Source: Calendula officinalis
Taxonomy: Eukaryota; Streptophyta; Magnoliopsida; Asterales; Asteraceae
DNA: 64,000 bases
Direction: 5' to 3'
NCBI GenBank assembly: GCA_963853835.1
Contig: OY970832.1
Coordinates: 27,646,208-27,710,207, forward strand
The notes beneath the pieces were generated by a model. That model did not search any database. It worked only from the letters and a program-made list of their open reading frames with translations, and was not told where the DNA came from. Of this stretch, positions 11,958 through 23,710 are shown in pieces. A program made the position numbers and the translations under genes. Numbering within the stretch: position 1 is the stretch's first letter; the number at the start of each line of letters is the position of its first letter.

Positions 11958-13027
11958 TTAACTATGGTCTTCAGCATCTGCAAGCTCACCCCTTTCCTCA
12001 GCAGCAGCAGCCATCAGTTCATCAAATTTATCCGTCTTCCGCAACAATATCTCAATCTAACCAACAATATTAATAGAAAATCAAACACCACTTCATTAAA
12101 TTAAATCCATTAGGTTAAAGAATGTTTTATTCATTTTACCTTAGCTTTTTGGATGGGACGCCCTCTAGATTCATCTTTCATGTCAACAGTAGATGTCATA
12201 ATCTCTGCAGCAGTTTTTAATCATAATTAATAAGAATATAAACATTTTATACATGAAAAAAAATTAAAAATCCTTACTCTTTTCAACAGCAAATCCGTTG
12301 TTCTTGAGAATTTCTGCTATTGTCACAACTGTCGCAATGGCTGCAGAGTGATTTGTTCATGTAATTAACAATCACATATTAATGGAATATCGCAATCCAA
12401 TCATAGTGTTGTATCTAACTCATTTCAAAATATTTTATCTTAATAGTTTAATCCAGTATTCTGCTAAGAAAACATCTCAATCCAGAAAGTAATGATAGTT
12501 GCAATTGATAAACTATAATAATAAGTCTTCTATCACACACACACACACACATCACACAGATAAACACATAGTAACTTTCTGTGTCCACCTATCACCACAT
12601 CCTCAATGAATAATCGTTAAAATCCATTTTCCAGATATATATATATATACAAGGTATGATTCAATATATATGCACAAACATCATACGAACAATGAAGAAA
12701 TGGATCATGCACATCTAAGTATCTAACAGAAGTACACAAATTAATTGATTAATAAAGAGTAATTAGAAAAAATTACCCATTCCAAGGGCAGAAAGCTCCA
12801 CCTCATCATGCTGCTGCATGTATCTCTGCAATTAAACAAAATTAATCTCCAATAACACGTTATTCAGATCCGAAATACGAAAAATAAACCCTAGGTTTTA
12901 CCTTTGCGAGATTAACATAGAAGAAAAGGGGCTTTTTGGTGTTGGAGACCTGAATGCGATTCTTCTTATGAAGGTCGTTAGCACCTGTGACGCTAATGTT
13001 CTGAACTGCCTCCGTAATCTCTTCCAT
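11958..13027 (-). CDS. Alba-like DNA/RNA-binding protein, short plant type
   Basis: Five exons on the minus strand: 12902-13027, 12777-12825, 12278-12340, 12140-12204, 11958-12056. All introns are GT-AG and phases match, giving 133 aa. The protein starts MEEITEAVQNISVTG and continues with the Alba core (NRIQVSNTKKPLFFYVNLAK, then LSALGMAIATVVTIAEILK and the RPIQKAKIEILLRK strand), ending in an acidic tail. Length and fold order match the small Alba proteins of plants (Arabidopsis At1g29250/At2g34160 type), which bind RNA and RNA:DNA hybrids. The ATG at 13027 was chosen because the upstream in-frame ATG gives residues absent from the family. The 5' UTR holds a CA/CAC-rich stretch. Next minus-strand gene upstream is TMEM128-like. 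Confidence 0.9.
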
Positions 13028-13275
13028 TTTGTTGTTGATTAGATTGAAGAAGTAATCAGAGAAGGAAACCGTAAACAAACCCTAGAAAAACACACACACA
13101 CACAGTGTGAGAGAAAAAATAGACCGCTGTAAACCCGTACAATGGAGGCCTTGGAAGAAGGGAAGCTTATGGTTACGGTTTCGGCTTTCTATTTCGCTTT
13201 CCCATTTTACCCTTTATCCAGCTACCACTTAGCTACCACTTTCTTTAACAATCATCTATACATCTGTATTTACTG
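13028..13275. promoter_or_regulatory. Putative promoter and leader of the Alba gene
   Basis: About 250 bp between the Alba start and a MITE. It contains a CACACACACACA tract at 13090-13103. No clear TATA box was identified. Boundaries are inferred from gene position only. Confidence 0.3.
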
Positions 13276-13714
13276 TAGGGGTGTAAACGAGTCGAGTCGA
13301 GGCGAGTTCTGCCAATCTCGAGCTCGACTCGCCAATTAAAACTCCAGCTCGAAACTCGACGAGCTTCCATTTTTAAGCTCGAACTCGACTCGGTGAAAGC
13401 TCGAAACTCGACTCGATACTCGGCTCGGCTCAAAAAAGTTTGATTTTTTTAAAATTGCACTTTTTTGTTGTAAATATGTATATGAAAATGGGTAAAAAGG
13501 TAATTCTATATATGAAAAGGGGTAAAAAGGTAATTAAATAAAAACTCAATAAGGCTCGCGAGCCTAGCGAGCTGTGTCTTTTGGAACTCAAACTCGACTC
13601 GAAGCCCAACCCGAGTAGCTCGAGCTCGACTCGGTTAACAACGAGTCGATTCCGAGTATTTTGCGAGTCGATTTCGAGTAACTCACGAGCTGTCTCGACT
13701 CGATTACACCCCTA
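13276..13714. mobile_element. hAT-like MITE made of GAGTCGA/CTCGACT words
   Basis: It begins TAGGGGTGTAAACGAG and ends CTCGATTACACCCCTA, inverted copies of each other. Outside, ACTG occurs immediately on both sides (13272-13275 and 13715-13718), perhaps the remains of a longer duplication. The interior is built of degenerate CTCGACTCG/GAGCTCGA repeats around an AT-rich core. It is non-coding. hAT assignment rests on the TAGGGGTG terminus and is tentative. Confidence 0.65.
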
Positions 13715-13769
13715 ACTGTACACTCACAAAGGGTCACTTCATTTTAAATTATAAGTCGGAGTCAACACT

Positions 13770-14070
13770 ATCTAAAATCTAATCGACTTAAAACCGATAT
13801 AATCAAAACCGAAAATTGTGAATTATCAAAACTGAAACCGAACTGATTACATGTTATCGGTTTTTTTGGTTTTGTTTTTTTAGCCTGAATGATCATCATA
13901 TCCGAGGACCGAGCCGAAACCACTAAAACCGAAACCGAAAATGATGAATTTTCAAAACCGAACCGATTACATGTTTTCGGTTTTGGTTCAGTTTCGATCG
14001 GTTTTTTGTTTACATGTTTTCGGTTCAGTTTCAATCGGTTTTCGGTTGGGTGTCCTTCGATACCCAACAA
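13770..14070. repeat. AAACCGAAA/TTTCGGTTT-rich repeat
   Basis: Many degenerate copies of AAACCGA on the left and TCGGTTT on the right form a long imperfect inverted structure ending GGTTGGGTGTCC...GATACCCAAC. Similar repeats occur at 23711-24111 and 39830-40080. Open frames through it are low-complexity products. Confidence 0.6.
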
Positions 14071-14276
14071 TCATAAATACGAAATCCTAATTGTGTAGCT
14101 GACCCTCGGAGTAGAATACTAAATCTCTATAAATAAAGTTAATTAACCAAACAATATTTAGAAATATTTGGATGTTATGTTGTTAGTATTGTGTAGCAAC
14201 AGAAAGAAACAATAGAAAACTAAACCCAAATTTGATACAACTAATTCAAACAAATGTAGAATATGAACAACGGATT

Positions 14277-15218
14277 TCAGTTTTCACGGAGTGTATCTAA
14301 CTCTTGTTGCTTGAACGTCCCCAGTACCAAATCAGGCAATATAACCATGGAAGTCATGAACAATGTGAACTGTCACAAATAGAGAAAAGTCATACGCCTA
14401 ATCAAAGGGCATTTTGGTGTGGAGCACTGAAAACAGTGTTGATATGTTGAAATGAAATCATTATGTTCACATACCACAAGAGGAAGAGTCAAGAAACTCC
14501 AAATTGGCCACAAAGCATAAACAAATCTGCAAATAAATCTACAACTTAAAACATAAAAGTTTATAAATTAAAACATGAAAAATGGCAATGTAGGTTCATC
14601 TTACAAACAGAAAGAAACGAGCCCGAAGATGGTGACAAGTGGCAAAGCGTACGAAGCTGATATCTCCCATTTCTCACTTGATTTACGAATACCCCATGCC
14701 AACATGCTCGTATGCACAAAATAAACGACATTCAAACTAAATGCAAAAAGGCCAACATACATCTGCATTCTGCATAAAATTTGATCAATTTTTTCTTTAA
14801 GTAATTTAGCACAAAGTGTCATAATTAAGAAGGGTTAATGTTGAGTTAAAACCAACTAAAGTTCGCCATTTATAAGTTCCTTAATTTATTATTATTTTCT
14901 TAATGTAACATAATATACCATTTTGTGTTACCTTTTGATAAATTTAAGGAGTTATTATACATACCTTTTAATCCTATCATCATAAAACAAGAGGTAAACT
15001 AAATTTGAGTGACAATCTCCAAAGTATACTATAAATATTGCAGAAACAATCCAAAGAGCATTTTCTAAAACATCCACCCATGTTCTGTGGATATTGGATT
15101 GAGGTTGTGGTATGGAACACGCATCATCTTCAAGATCATCACCACTTGAAGTGTTGTCATGGTTGTGTCTCTGTCTCATATTGATATAACCACCATCAGT
15201 TGGTGTTGTACCAGACAT
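14277..15218 (-). CDS. TMEM128-like four-pass membrane protein
   Basis: Four exons on the minus strand: 14965-15218, 14605-14769, 14475-14526, 14277-14369. The splice sites are GT-AG and frames join, giving 187 aa. A hydrophilic, Asp/Ser-rich N-terminus (MSGTTPTDGGYINMRQ) is followed by four hydrophobic segments: about 52-72, 88-108, 123-143 and 148-170. The sequence around TWVDVLENALWIVSAIFIVY, a Gly-Asp in the first loop, and SYALPLVTIF followed by ALWPIWSFLTL resembles the TMEM128 family, small ER-type membrane proteins of unknown function. The family name is from pattern recognition and should be confirmed by search. The gene is downstream of MED17, same strand, about 420 bp apart, and is probably transcribed separately. 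Confidence 0.8.
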
Positions 15219-15637
15219 TTTTAGCTCAATTTCACTCTAATCAAAATGTAATTTGGATTTAAAAGGTTGGTTTTGCATGTGTTTTGGGATGGTGAACTGC
15301 TAAGGATGTGTGAATTGTGTGTGTGTGTGACAAAGTGGTGATGTGATCACATCAAGAGGTTTTTGTAGTTGGGAAAGGCAAGATTCCTTACTTGAACTAG
15401 CAAGAACATTTTTATCTTGAAGAGGAAAGATGGGAAGGAAAATGACCAAAATACCCTTGTGATTCCTCTTGTTTATGGAAATTAATTTGTATACCACACT
15501 GTACAAATATATATGCTTACTGTACAAACCTATAATGAAACAATTGTGGTAGATGGATTAAAAAGTAAACTTTATAGCACAAGATTAACAACTTAAAACA
15601 ACACAATTCAAAATTAACAAAAACCGAAAAGTTAAAT
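15219..15637. other. Intergenic between MED17 and the TMEM128-like gene
   Basis: It contains the MED17 3' UTR (right part) and the promoter region of the TMEM128-like gene. A GT tract (GTGTGTGTGTG) lies at 15317-15329. No further gene is seen. Confidence 0.4.
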
Positions 15638-18600
15638 TCAAAGGCTCCCGCCATTGTTGTACATGGTTACTAAATCCAACAATGTAGCATACAACACATC
15701 TAGAGATAAATGACCTAAAAATCTCTTTCTTTCACCATCCAAATCCTCTCTTTTAACCTTGTATTCCTCTACAATCCCATCACCCACCACCAACCACCAT
15801 GAAATGCCGCCTTCACTATCTTCAGGATCCACATGTGCCACTAGACCCACTACTTCACCTTGGTCAACCTCAAAAGTCAAACTTAAGAAATCCCTGCTTG
15901 CTTTCATTCCCACAATTGAAGCTTCTTCATGTAACCAACGGATTATTTGACTCGCCACCTGTTGCAAATTGCACAACTTTTATGTTCAAAATATTACAAA
16001 AACATTAGAATTATATATAATAAGAGTAAATTACGCAAATGGTCCTTTAGGTTTGTACCATATTACATATCTGGTCCTTTAATTTTATAAATTACACTGA
16101 TAAGTCCTTATTTTAGAAACTATTGACATGTTTGGTCCTATACCTAAACAAGCGTTAACTCTTCGCGTCAAACAAAGAAACAACTTTTTATCCCCTCGCG
16201 CATCACACGTGACCATACTTGACGAGAAATATAAACGTCTGTTTCGGTAAAGGACCGAACGTGTCAATAGTTTCTAAAATAAGGACTTATCAATGTAAAT
16301 TTATAAAACTAAAGGACCAAATATGTAATATGGTACAAACCGAAAGGACCATCGTTTAGTGATTTAAAGGCATACCTGTTGTAGAAGTATGACATGAAGA
16401 TCAGCTAAATTGCATTGATATCTATTAATGGAAGAGCTATTTTCAGATTTTCCTTTAAAAAGACCAACAACATTTGGAGCACCTTCACCTTCTATGTTGA
16501 TGCAATCATCATTTACAACTACTTTTGTTCTAAATTGTGATCTCACACTCTTTTCTATTTTCCCACTATTTTGGAGAACCGATTGAGGAACATCCACCAC
16601 AAGTGTCCATGATGATGTACGAGAATGCCACGTAGGATGAGACATTAAACCAACATATGATACATTGCTAGCCTACATGTCGCATAAATACAATAAATTG
16701 TAGTGTCAGTAAGTTTGACCAAGTTGACTTTTTTCAATTCAATTGGAACTTTTTAAGTTACCTTTTTCATGGGTGAAAACAAAGATGATTACCCAAACCA
16801 GAAATTAGACCAAAGTTGGTTATTTTTTTTATTTAAAATAAATTATATATAAATTGTCCTGTGGTTTGTATGAATTTCATCCCTGACTTTTTTTATTATA
16901 CAAATAGTCCCTAGTTTTGAAACTTGTAACATTAATGGTCCTTACAAACCTAACGACCTTTGGTTTTACAAATTTCAAAATTGTGACCTATCCATGTAAT
17001 ATAAAAGAAGTCGGGGGATGAAATTTATAATTTTATACAAATCACAGGGATGATTTATGTAATTTACTCTTTTATCTATTATATAAAAAAGAATCAAGTT
17101 TATTACCAAATCTTCTAGTTCCATGAGAACTTTAGATGAAAATATTCTATGAGCCAGAGACATGCAAAAATGACCGAGAAGGTTTGACCCGTCTTTTGGT
17201 GGTTGACTTTTGCTGGAAGAAATTGAGCTATTCTTTGCTTTTACAAACACATGCTGATGAAAAAGCTGTTTGAGAAGGATTTCAGAACTGATTCTATTTG
17301 GAAGAAACGATTTGTTGTGATTTTCTTCACCATCAATCATTGGAATAACTGCATTTTTGTCATCATTTTCTTCATCTTGTGGGGATGATAATGATGATGA
17401 TGATACAAGTGAAATGAAAATAGATGCTTCTTGATCTATGTTTAATTGCAAATGGTTTTCTCGAATACCAGTTACATTTACGCCTAAACATGGTATGAAT
17501 GCTTCTTGATTTATCAAATTAAAAATCTGCAATTATCAAAAAAAAGAAAAGAAGTGGCTATCAAACAGGTTATATGTGTCAAAAGTCAACCTAATGTGTG
17601 GTCAAATGTTTATCAGGTCCTAGAACGTGTTACATAAAGTAGAGTAAATTACATCATCGCTCCTGTGGTTTGTAAGAAATTTACGGATTTCGTCCCTCGA
17701 CTTTTTTAGTTATACTTTACAGTTTACACATATAGTCCCTAATTTTGAAACTTGTAATATCCATGGTCCCTAATTTGAAAATTTGTCACACGAACAGTCC
17801 CTAATTTTAAAACTTGTAACATCAACGGTCCCTAAAAACTTAACAGCCTCTTTTGCTGTAGGAAGTGTTGGTGTAACAAATATTAAAATTAGGGGTTAAT
17901 TTCATAAAATAGTAAGTTTCCAAAGTGTTCCATCTAGGTCACTCAAACTTTAGTTTCACTTCCTAGTAATAACCAAGTTTCAAAAGTGTTCTAATCATGT
18001 GAAATGTACCTGATATCATTGGTTACCAGGTAACCGTACCCAAATTTATATCTAAAAAATCCATTAATAATCCAAAAAAGCATTGATAACGAAAATTATT
18101 ACATTTTAAAACTAAAATATGTTACATTTAATTAAAAACGAAGTTATTACATTTCAAAACTAAAACTTTTAATGAATTTTTTGGATTATTAATGAACTTT
18201 TACATATAAATTTGGGTAGATTACCTGGTAACCTATGATATTAGGTAAATTTAACATGATTGGAACACTTTTGAAACTTAGTTATTATTATGGAGTAACT
18301 TTGTTACTATTTTATGAAATTAACCCTAAAATTAGGGACTATTTGTGCAATAAAAAAAGCCGACGGGCAAAATCCAAAATTTCATACAAACACAGAGACG
18401 ATGTACGTAATTTACTCTTTAAGGTCAGCCCAACTCAACCGGGCCCATTTTTGACCCGTTACACGACCCGTCCATCATTCCAGCTCTAAATACATGTACA
18501 AAAACACATACCTGCTCATCAAAAACAGCTCGATGAACTTCACGAAGATCAGAATGCCTTTTATTAACACTACTATCATCACTTTCATCTTCTTTCTTAC

Positions 18601-19687
18601 TTTCTTGAGATGATTCTTCATTTGATCTTTTTGAAATATTATCAGAAACAAACCCAAATTGAAGACTTCTGAAGGCTTTTGAAGAAAATTTCAAAGCAAG
18701 CATTCCAGCAGAATCATGTTCCACACGTACAGTTGACATTACAGATGGACGAAATACAGAAGTTGGATCATATAATGTATTGTCAAATAAATCCATGTAA
18801 AATCCTTCATTTCCAGCAGCAGTAGCAGCCATTCTGTGTCTCTTCACCTTCCAGTTCTGCTGCAGTCTAATGATATAGTCTTTTATTTTATATTAAACAC
18901 ATTAATGGTCGGTCAACATGTAAGTCAAAGATATCTGACCTTATTAGAGCTCCATAGAATCTTGCTTCTCTAGCAACTTGTTTCTCCAATGCTTTAGCAG
19001 ATTGCTTAAAATATTTCCCAAGGTGCTGAAATGAAGAATTTACAAATTCTTAAATCGAAATGGTATTTTAATATTTAATTTATGAAAATGTTGAGACGGG
19101 TACCCGAAAACATTGGAGCTTTGTTGCTGTAGATACAGCAAGGTCTGACAAGAGTTCATTAGGTAACTGTTTTGGTCTTGTCATGCCAGCAACTGTCACA
19201 GCATCATTAGCTTCAACCTACACACATTAATTTATAAACATTGCACCAAAATCAACTGAAATTTATAATAATTATGTGGCTTACGGTGTTAATTAGATCA
19301 ATGATAACAGAAAGCTCTTGATGAGCCAGCTGTAAATTCTCAACCATGTTCTGCCATGGCCATGGTGGTGAAGATGCATCTTTAGAAGCAGTTTCAGTGT
19401 CACCTTTTTTCTGCTTCTTGTTTGGATCTTCTCTCTCCACTGCCCATGCAAAATCTATTCGCCTAATCAGATTCACTCTGTTATCATCATAACTCAAATC
19501 ACTGCAAAAAAAAAAAAAAAAAAAAAAAACAGAATCAGAAACCTGATTGATTGGAGAGATGTTAGATTAGGGGAAATTAAAGGTGGAAATGTTCATACGG
19601 AGGGAATCTTTCAGCTCCATTTTCTTCAATGGATTCCAAACGTTTAACTGGAAGTTTGTCAAGAGAGATACTCAGGTCTCCATCCAT
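15638..19687 (-). CDS. MED17: Mediator of RNA polymerase II transcription subunit 17
   Basis: Eight exons on the minus strand: 19599-19687, 19285-19501, 19104-19217, 18940-19025, 18512-18866, 17107-17526, 16376-16672, 15638-15958. All junctions are GT-AG and phase-compatible; the sum is 632 aa, close to the Arabidopsis protein of about 650 aa. Diagnostic stretches include LSISLDKLPVKRLESIEENG at the N-terminus, RVNLIRRIDFAWA, MVENLQLAHQELSVIIDLI, YDPTSVFRPSVMSTVRVEHD, MSHPTWHSRTSSWTL, FRTKVVVNDDCINIEGEG and LGHLSLDVLYATLLDLV. MED17 is a core subunit of the Mediator head module in the nucleus and is needed for pol II transcription, including small-RNA and miRNA genes in plants. All exons are intact. 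Introns 5, 6 and 7 are enlarged by hairpin MITEs and a Harbinger MITE sits about 330 bp upstream of the ATG. Confidence 0.95.
16022..16370. mobile_element. Hairpin MITE in MED17 intron 7
   Basis: Left arm (16022-16140) and right arm (16250-16370) are near-perfect inverted copies of about 115 bp, sharing words such as TTTGTACCATATTACATAT and GTCCTTATTTTAGAAAC. The termini (GAGTAAATTACGCAAATGG) resemble the Mutator-like element at 27921-36887. No clean target duplication was found. Its transcript would fold into a long hairpin within the intron. Confidence 0.8.
16838..17083. mobile_element. Hairpin MITE in MED17 intron 6, diverged
   Basis: Inverted arms contain CCTGTGGTTTGTATGAATTTCATCC on the left and the complementary GGATGAAATTTATAATTTTATACAAATCACAGG on the right. 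It belongs to the same broad family as the neighbouring intron MITEs. The right end abuts the donor of exon 6, about 25 bp away. Confidence 0.65.
17641..18421. mobile_element. Hairpin MITE in MED17 intron 5, interrupted by another MITE
   Basis: Left terminus GAGTAAATTACATCATCG and right terminus (complement) GAGTAAATTACGTACATCG match inversely. The arms share CTCTGTGTTTGTA-type and ATAGTCCCTAATTTT words. The target duplication is not clear. It is split by the element at 17893-18326; without it the MITE would be about 340 bp. Confidence 0.7.
17893..18326. mobile_element. Nested Mutator-type MITE, 434 bp
   Basis: Inverted termini GGGTTAATTTCATAAAATAG and its complement close the element. A perfect 9-bp duplication TAAAATTAG flanks it at 17884-17892 and 18327-18335, indicating a Mutator-like insertion. 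The arms (including GTTTCAAAAGTGTTC and GGTTACCAGGTAAC words) are inverted over at least 150 bp each. Confidence 0.85.
19507..19530. repeat. Poly(A) tract of about 24 bases
   Basis: Homopolymer in MED17 intron 1, directly beside the acceptor of exon 2; on the gene strand it is a long T run that serves as polypyrimidine tract. Confidence 0.9.
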
Positions 19688-20016
19688 TCCCACAGAATTA
19701 TTTCTTCAGGAGACTTCAAATAAACAAAATTGTTAGTAATAACAGTGGTCTTAAAACAGTGAATTAATTAAGAATGCGTGTTTGGACACTCATTCAGTAT
19801 ATGTCAAAACAGGAAAGATGAACATGAGTGTGTAAGTATGTAACTGTAATTTAAGTTAACTAATCTAGGGTTTCGATTTCCTAACTTCAACATCCAGCAT
19901 TCAAATTAACCATCACAAGTTACAGGTATTAAAAAGTTAAGCATGAAATATGAATTATCATTCTGATTCAGAATTGGAACTTTAGAATATGAAGATAAAA
20001 AGTAAACTATGGTAAC
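19688..20016. promoter_or_regulatory. MED17: MED17 5' flank
   Basis: About 330 bp between the MED17 ATG and the MITE duplication. It must hold leader and/or a leader intron; no firm TATA box or splice pair could be assigned. A 5' UTR exon beyond the MITE (20943-21120) is possible because that DNA is less AT-rich and looks unique. Confidence 0.3.
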
Positions 20017-20019
20017 TTA

Positions 20020-20939
20020 GGTGCTGTTTGTTTTTTCAGAGCAAAAAGATCTGCAGTCTGCGGACCACATCTGCCAGTTGCTGTAGCTTCTGTGATGGAC
20101 CAAAGGTCTGCAGTCTGCTAGAAAAATGTTGTTTGTTTTTTAACATCTGCACTGCTTAACAATAATACTCTTGAATTGGATTTCATTGTTAAATAATAAT
20201 GCCAATTGAACCACCAGAAACAAAGTCAAGTAAAATCATTTTCTTAATTAAACCCTAATTTTGTGAATTTCATGAAGCAGCAAACATGTTTGATGTACCA
20301 TATAATTCAGATTATGCATAATACAATGATGAACACGTGATGCATACCATATTAATCAGATTCACAATACATTATGCATATCATAAAATCAGATTCATAA
20401 CACATTATGCATACCATATTAGTCAGATTCAAAACACGTTCTACATACCATATAAACACTTCGATGTGTTGTGAGTAACAGAGAAGAAATACAAATCGAT
20501 GACTGTGAGTAACAGAGAAGAAAAACATACCTGAGGGGGGATGGCTTCGTCGGCGGCGATATGTGAGGAGGAGACGACGCGACGAAGACAGAAGGTGAGG
20601 ATCTTGACAGCGGCGGCGACCGGTGAGGAAGATCTCGACGGCGGCGGCGGCCAGTGAGGGAGACGTCGCCGGAGGAGGCGGTGACCGGTGAGGGAGAAGT
20701 CGACGGTGATGTGGCTGGCGAGGGGAAGAAGACGACGGGAGTTTTGGGTAGGGCTTTTTGGAAGATGTGGTTTTGAGAGATGTCGCTCGAGCGTCGCTTG
20801 TTTTCAAGTCTGTGCCAAAAAGAAGATGTTTTTTTTTATCTGCCAGCTTCAAAAAAACAAATATATCTGAGAGTGCTTTTCTGCCCGTGATCTGCGCCGC
20901 GCAGATAAAAGACCCCTCTTGCCAAAAACAAACAGCACC
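20020..20939. mobile_element. Harbinger-like non-autonomous element upstream of MED17
   Basis: Termini GGTGCTGTTTGTTTTT and the inverted CAAAAACAAACAGCACC bound a 920-bp element with a TTA duplication on both sides (20017-20019 and 20940-20942). Inside are ~50-bp direct repeats (CATTATGCATACCATATTA words, 20340-20455) and a GC-rich block of GGCGGCGG/GACG words (20540-20700). The frame through the GC block is low-complexity and I do not regard it as coding. Confidence 0.85.
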
Positions 20940-20942
20940 TTA

Positions 20943-21252
20943 GAGTCATTCTTCCCAAACAAATGAGAATCCAATAACAGCTAGAGAATTACTTATACCT
21001 TGGGCAATGAGTAAGTGATGACCGGGGATCCCACAACTAGCGGAGGGAGGTACCGTTGACGGAAAAATAAAGCTACATAAGCGGTGGCCGGAGTTCTTTC
21101 TGTCGATCAGATGTCGCGTGGTTTATGGAGAAATGAGTATTTTTAACACAAGTTCTCATATTTATAAAATAGCCACTAGAACTTTGAAACTTTTCGATTT
21201 TCACCTGTATTTTATTATATTTCATTATATTTCATATAAACACCCATTTCTC
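20943..21252. other. Unassigned DNA beyond the MED17 MITE
   Basis: It contains a G/C-richer stretch (21020-21120) that could be the distal promoter or leader of MED17. Nothing more can be supported. Confidence 0.3.
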
Positions 21253-21868
21253 TTCTTTTTTTTAGCGGTAAGGAAATGTATTAGAAAGCTAGTAAGAAAC
21301 TAGACAAGGAAAAAACAAGGGAATTAAAAATAAGACACATGAAATACACTATTCTGACCACCTGTTTGCTAAATTACATGAAAAAGCCCTAAATTTAATT
21401 CAAAAAATGATAAGAGTTTGAAGTTGATCCTCCCCCGCCCCACGCGCACAGTGTGCAAAGAAGAGGAAAAGACCTTTCCACTATGATGCTTCCAAATTAT
21501 GCAAAAGAAAATGTAAAAAAAACAACCAGGAGAGCCTTTCTACAATAGGCACCTAGACCAGCAGACGAAATCCAGTCGAAAACATCATCAATTGAGTCAA
21601 AACAATGAAGGTCAATACCCCACCATGCCCAAAGGTCCTTAAGAAGTTTCCTTGAGATGGTACACCGAAAAATAAACGATCTTTGTCCACGCACTCGCAC
21701 AAAGGACTTATCTGCGAAAGACATGTAATGTTTCTTTTTTGGAGATTGAATTTTGTTGGAAACCTTTTATAAATAATGCACCAAGCAAATACATTGAGGT
21801 TTGATGGAACTTAACTGATCCACCCGAAACTCCAAAAGGCATGCTACCCTTAGACTATCCGTAAGGGA
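21253..21868 (-). pseudogene. LINE retrotransposon 3' remnant (zinc-binding reverse transcriptase tail)
   Basis: On the minus strand, broken frames carry a pattern of plant LINE ORF2 C-termini: a Cys-rich part followed by LLKDLWAWWGIDL, DSIDDVFDWI and a final ALLVVFFTFSFAIWK-like hydrophobic motif. Frames upstream are shifted and contain stops. This corresponds to the zf-RVT region. Only the 3' part of the element is present, as is usual for 5'-truncated LINE copies. Confidence 0.6.
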
Positions 21869-22282
21869 TTGACTATTTAAACACCCCTTTCTACTATTTG
21901 GACACCCCAAAAATTTCTAATAATTCTTATACATTCCTCATCATACACCGCCGTTAACCACCATCTTTACCAACTCACCCGCATCGGAATCAACCGATCA
22001 CCACCACCGCTTACTCTGTCATTCACTCCGTCATCACCAACTTAATTTGCCGCTCATTCCGCCTCCACCAACTAAATACGCCGCTAACTGCGCCACCACC
22101 ATCACATCTTCCGCTCACCACCACCACCGCCCACCATCGGTTTGAAGTTTTAAAAAAACATGGATAATCATGTTAGTTAATTGTTTGTGATACCAATTTT
22201 CAAGTTTTAATTTTGATTAGAGCGTGTATTTGGTATAAAGGGTGTCCAAATAGTATACAGGGGTGTTCAAATAGTAGGACCC
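21869..22282. mobile_element. TIR element with ACTATTTGAACACCCC ends
   Basis: Left arm (GGGATTGACTATTTAAACACCCC, then TACTATTTGGACACCCC) is mirrored by the right arm ending CAAATAGTAGGACCCC. The interior is CACCACC/CCGCC-rich. No certain duplication. Non-coding; superfamily not determined. Confidence 0.55.
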
Positions 22283-22775
22283 CGTGCGTAACCCATGACC
22301 GATATCTCAATGGTCACTTCTGCCACCTCTGCGCCACATCAGCTTTCTCTCTCCTTATCAAACACATGACCAAAGTGTGATCAAACGCCCGTAACGGTGA
22401 CCGATATAATTTTTTTTTTAAATTTCATTATTAATTAAAAACATTACAATAATAATAATGAAATTAGCGACACATGTCTTCATCCGAACTCATTTTTAAG
22501 ATAGTGTGTATGATGTGAGTAAGTATGAGGAAAAGAAATGAGAAGTGTGAAATATTTAGTAAAAGAATTAGGTATTTATAAGGTAAAAAAAAGGGGTAAA
22601 AATTAAGTTTGAAAGAGGTGTTGATAAAAGAGAAATAGCCGTTGGGGGATTTTTCGGACCGTTGAGCACTCGACCTTCAACGGTCGAGTAGTCGACCAAT
22701 AAGGCAGTGGGACGCGTCGGGGTGGGCTTAGGTGACGATCACAACCAGCAATTCGGTCGCCGGTTACGCACAGTC
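22283..22775. mobile_element. Harbinger-like non-autonomous element, approximate borders
   Basis: The right end reads GGTTACGCACAGTC followed by TTA; inverted, GACTGTGCGTAACC, it resembles the left side CCCCGTGCGTAACC. Subterminal words ACCGTTGAGCACTCGACC and CGTAACGGTGACCG and an AT-rich core with AATTAAAAACATTACAAT resemble the untranslated ends of the autonomous Harbinger element at 2634-5150 in reverse. No frame remains. Confidence 0.45.
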
Positions 22776-23702
22776 TTAGAAAAGAGAAAGAGATCATCGT
22801 ACGCAAGTCTCAACAAGGAGGCAGTTGAACCATCGCTATCCAAAGACCAAGCCCAAGATAACAACTAAAATCTTTTTGGATTTTAATGATATTTCTCCAT
22901 ATACATGGGAAGTTCCCACCTTTATTAAAATTCCCCAGCCCGCCATAATCTCCAATTCTCCATGCAAAGAAACAACGACATTGTAGGAGTCATTTTCCGT
23001 GTGGAATCTCCACTGTGAACGGCCTTAGATATGTGATACAATTTTATTGGTTAATGGATTCAATTGTTTAAGCTTTGCGATGAGATGTTATTGTATTTAG
23101 GTCGTGTTTCATTTGGATGTTGTGGGGGTTTAGGAATAAGATGGCATTCTAACCCGACAAACTCCGAAAGGATACATTAGGAGATAATGTAAAAAAATGC
23201 ATTTCTCTGAATTTCTAATAGGGGATAAAAATTTTGTATCTAACAATTGGGTTGACTAGTATTGCAATTTCATCAATGCCTAATCCTTGTATTTTTGTAG
23301 CCTAGCTTCTTGTAGTTTGTTAAAATATATACGCCAAGTTTGTTAATATATATATACGCCACCGTAGAAAAAAAACTGATTGCAATTTGGGCATATATTC
23401 ACAACACCAAAATAGTGTAGTGACTTGATTCATTTGTACATTTTACACCTTTTTTGTGCAAAATGTACAATTGGTACATACATTGATGATGCTCTAGGTA
23501 GGTTAGAGTGTTAGACCAAGTATTGCTTTCATTTGTATCAATTTCGATGAAAAAAATGTGATATGGCGAAAATATTCATTGATCTTTTTGAAGATACAAA
23601 TATTTTATTTGGAAGGAAATTGCATAAAACGAAACAGGAATACAAGGTCTACAATACAACCAAAGACTTGAGCTGGATCCATAAGACATGGACACCCCCA
23701 TA
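22776..23702. other. Unassigned intergenic DNA
   Basis: AT-rich with no supported gene. A part from about 23570 continues beyond the hAT MITE to 24290 and may be the end of an older unclassified retroelement, because the two flanks were contiguous before MITE insertion. Confidence 0.35.
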
Positions 23703-23710
23703 AGCAGATC

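Noticed and set aside
20352..20852. 166-residue frame on the minus strand
   Set aside because: Lies within a Harbinger-like MITE and is a low-complexity product of GC-rich repeats and 50-bp direct repeats.
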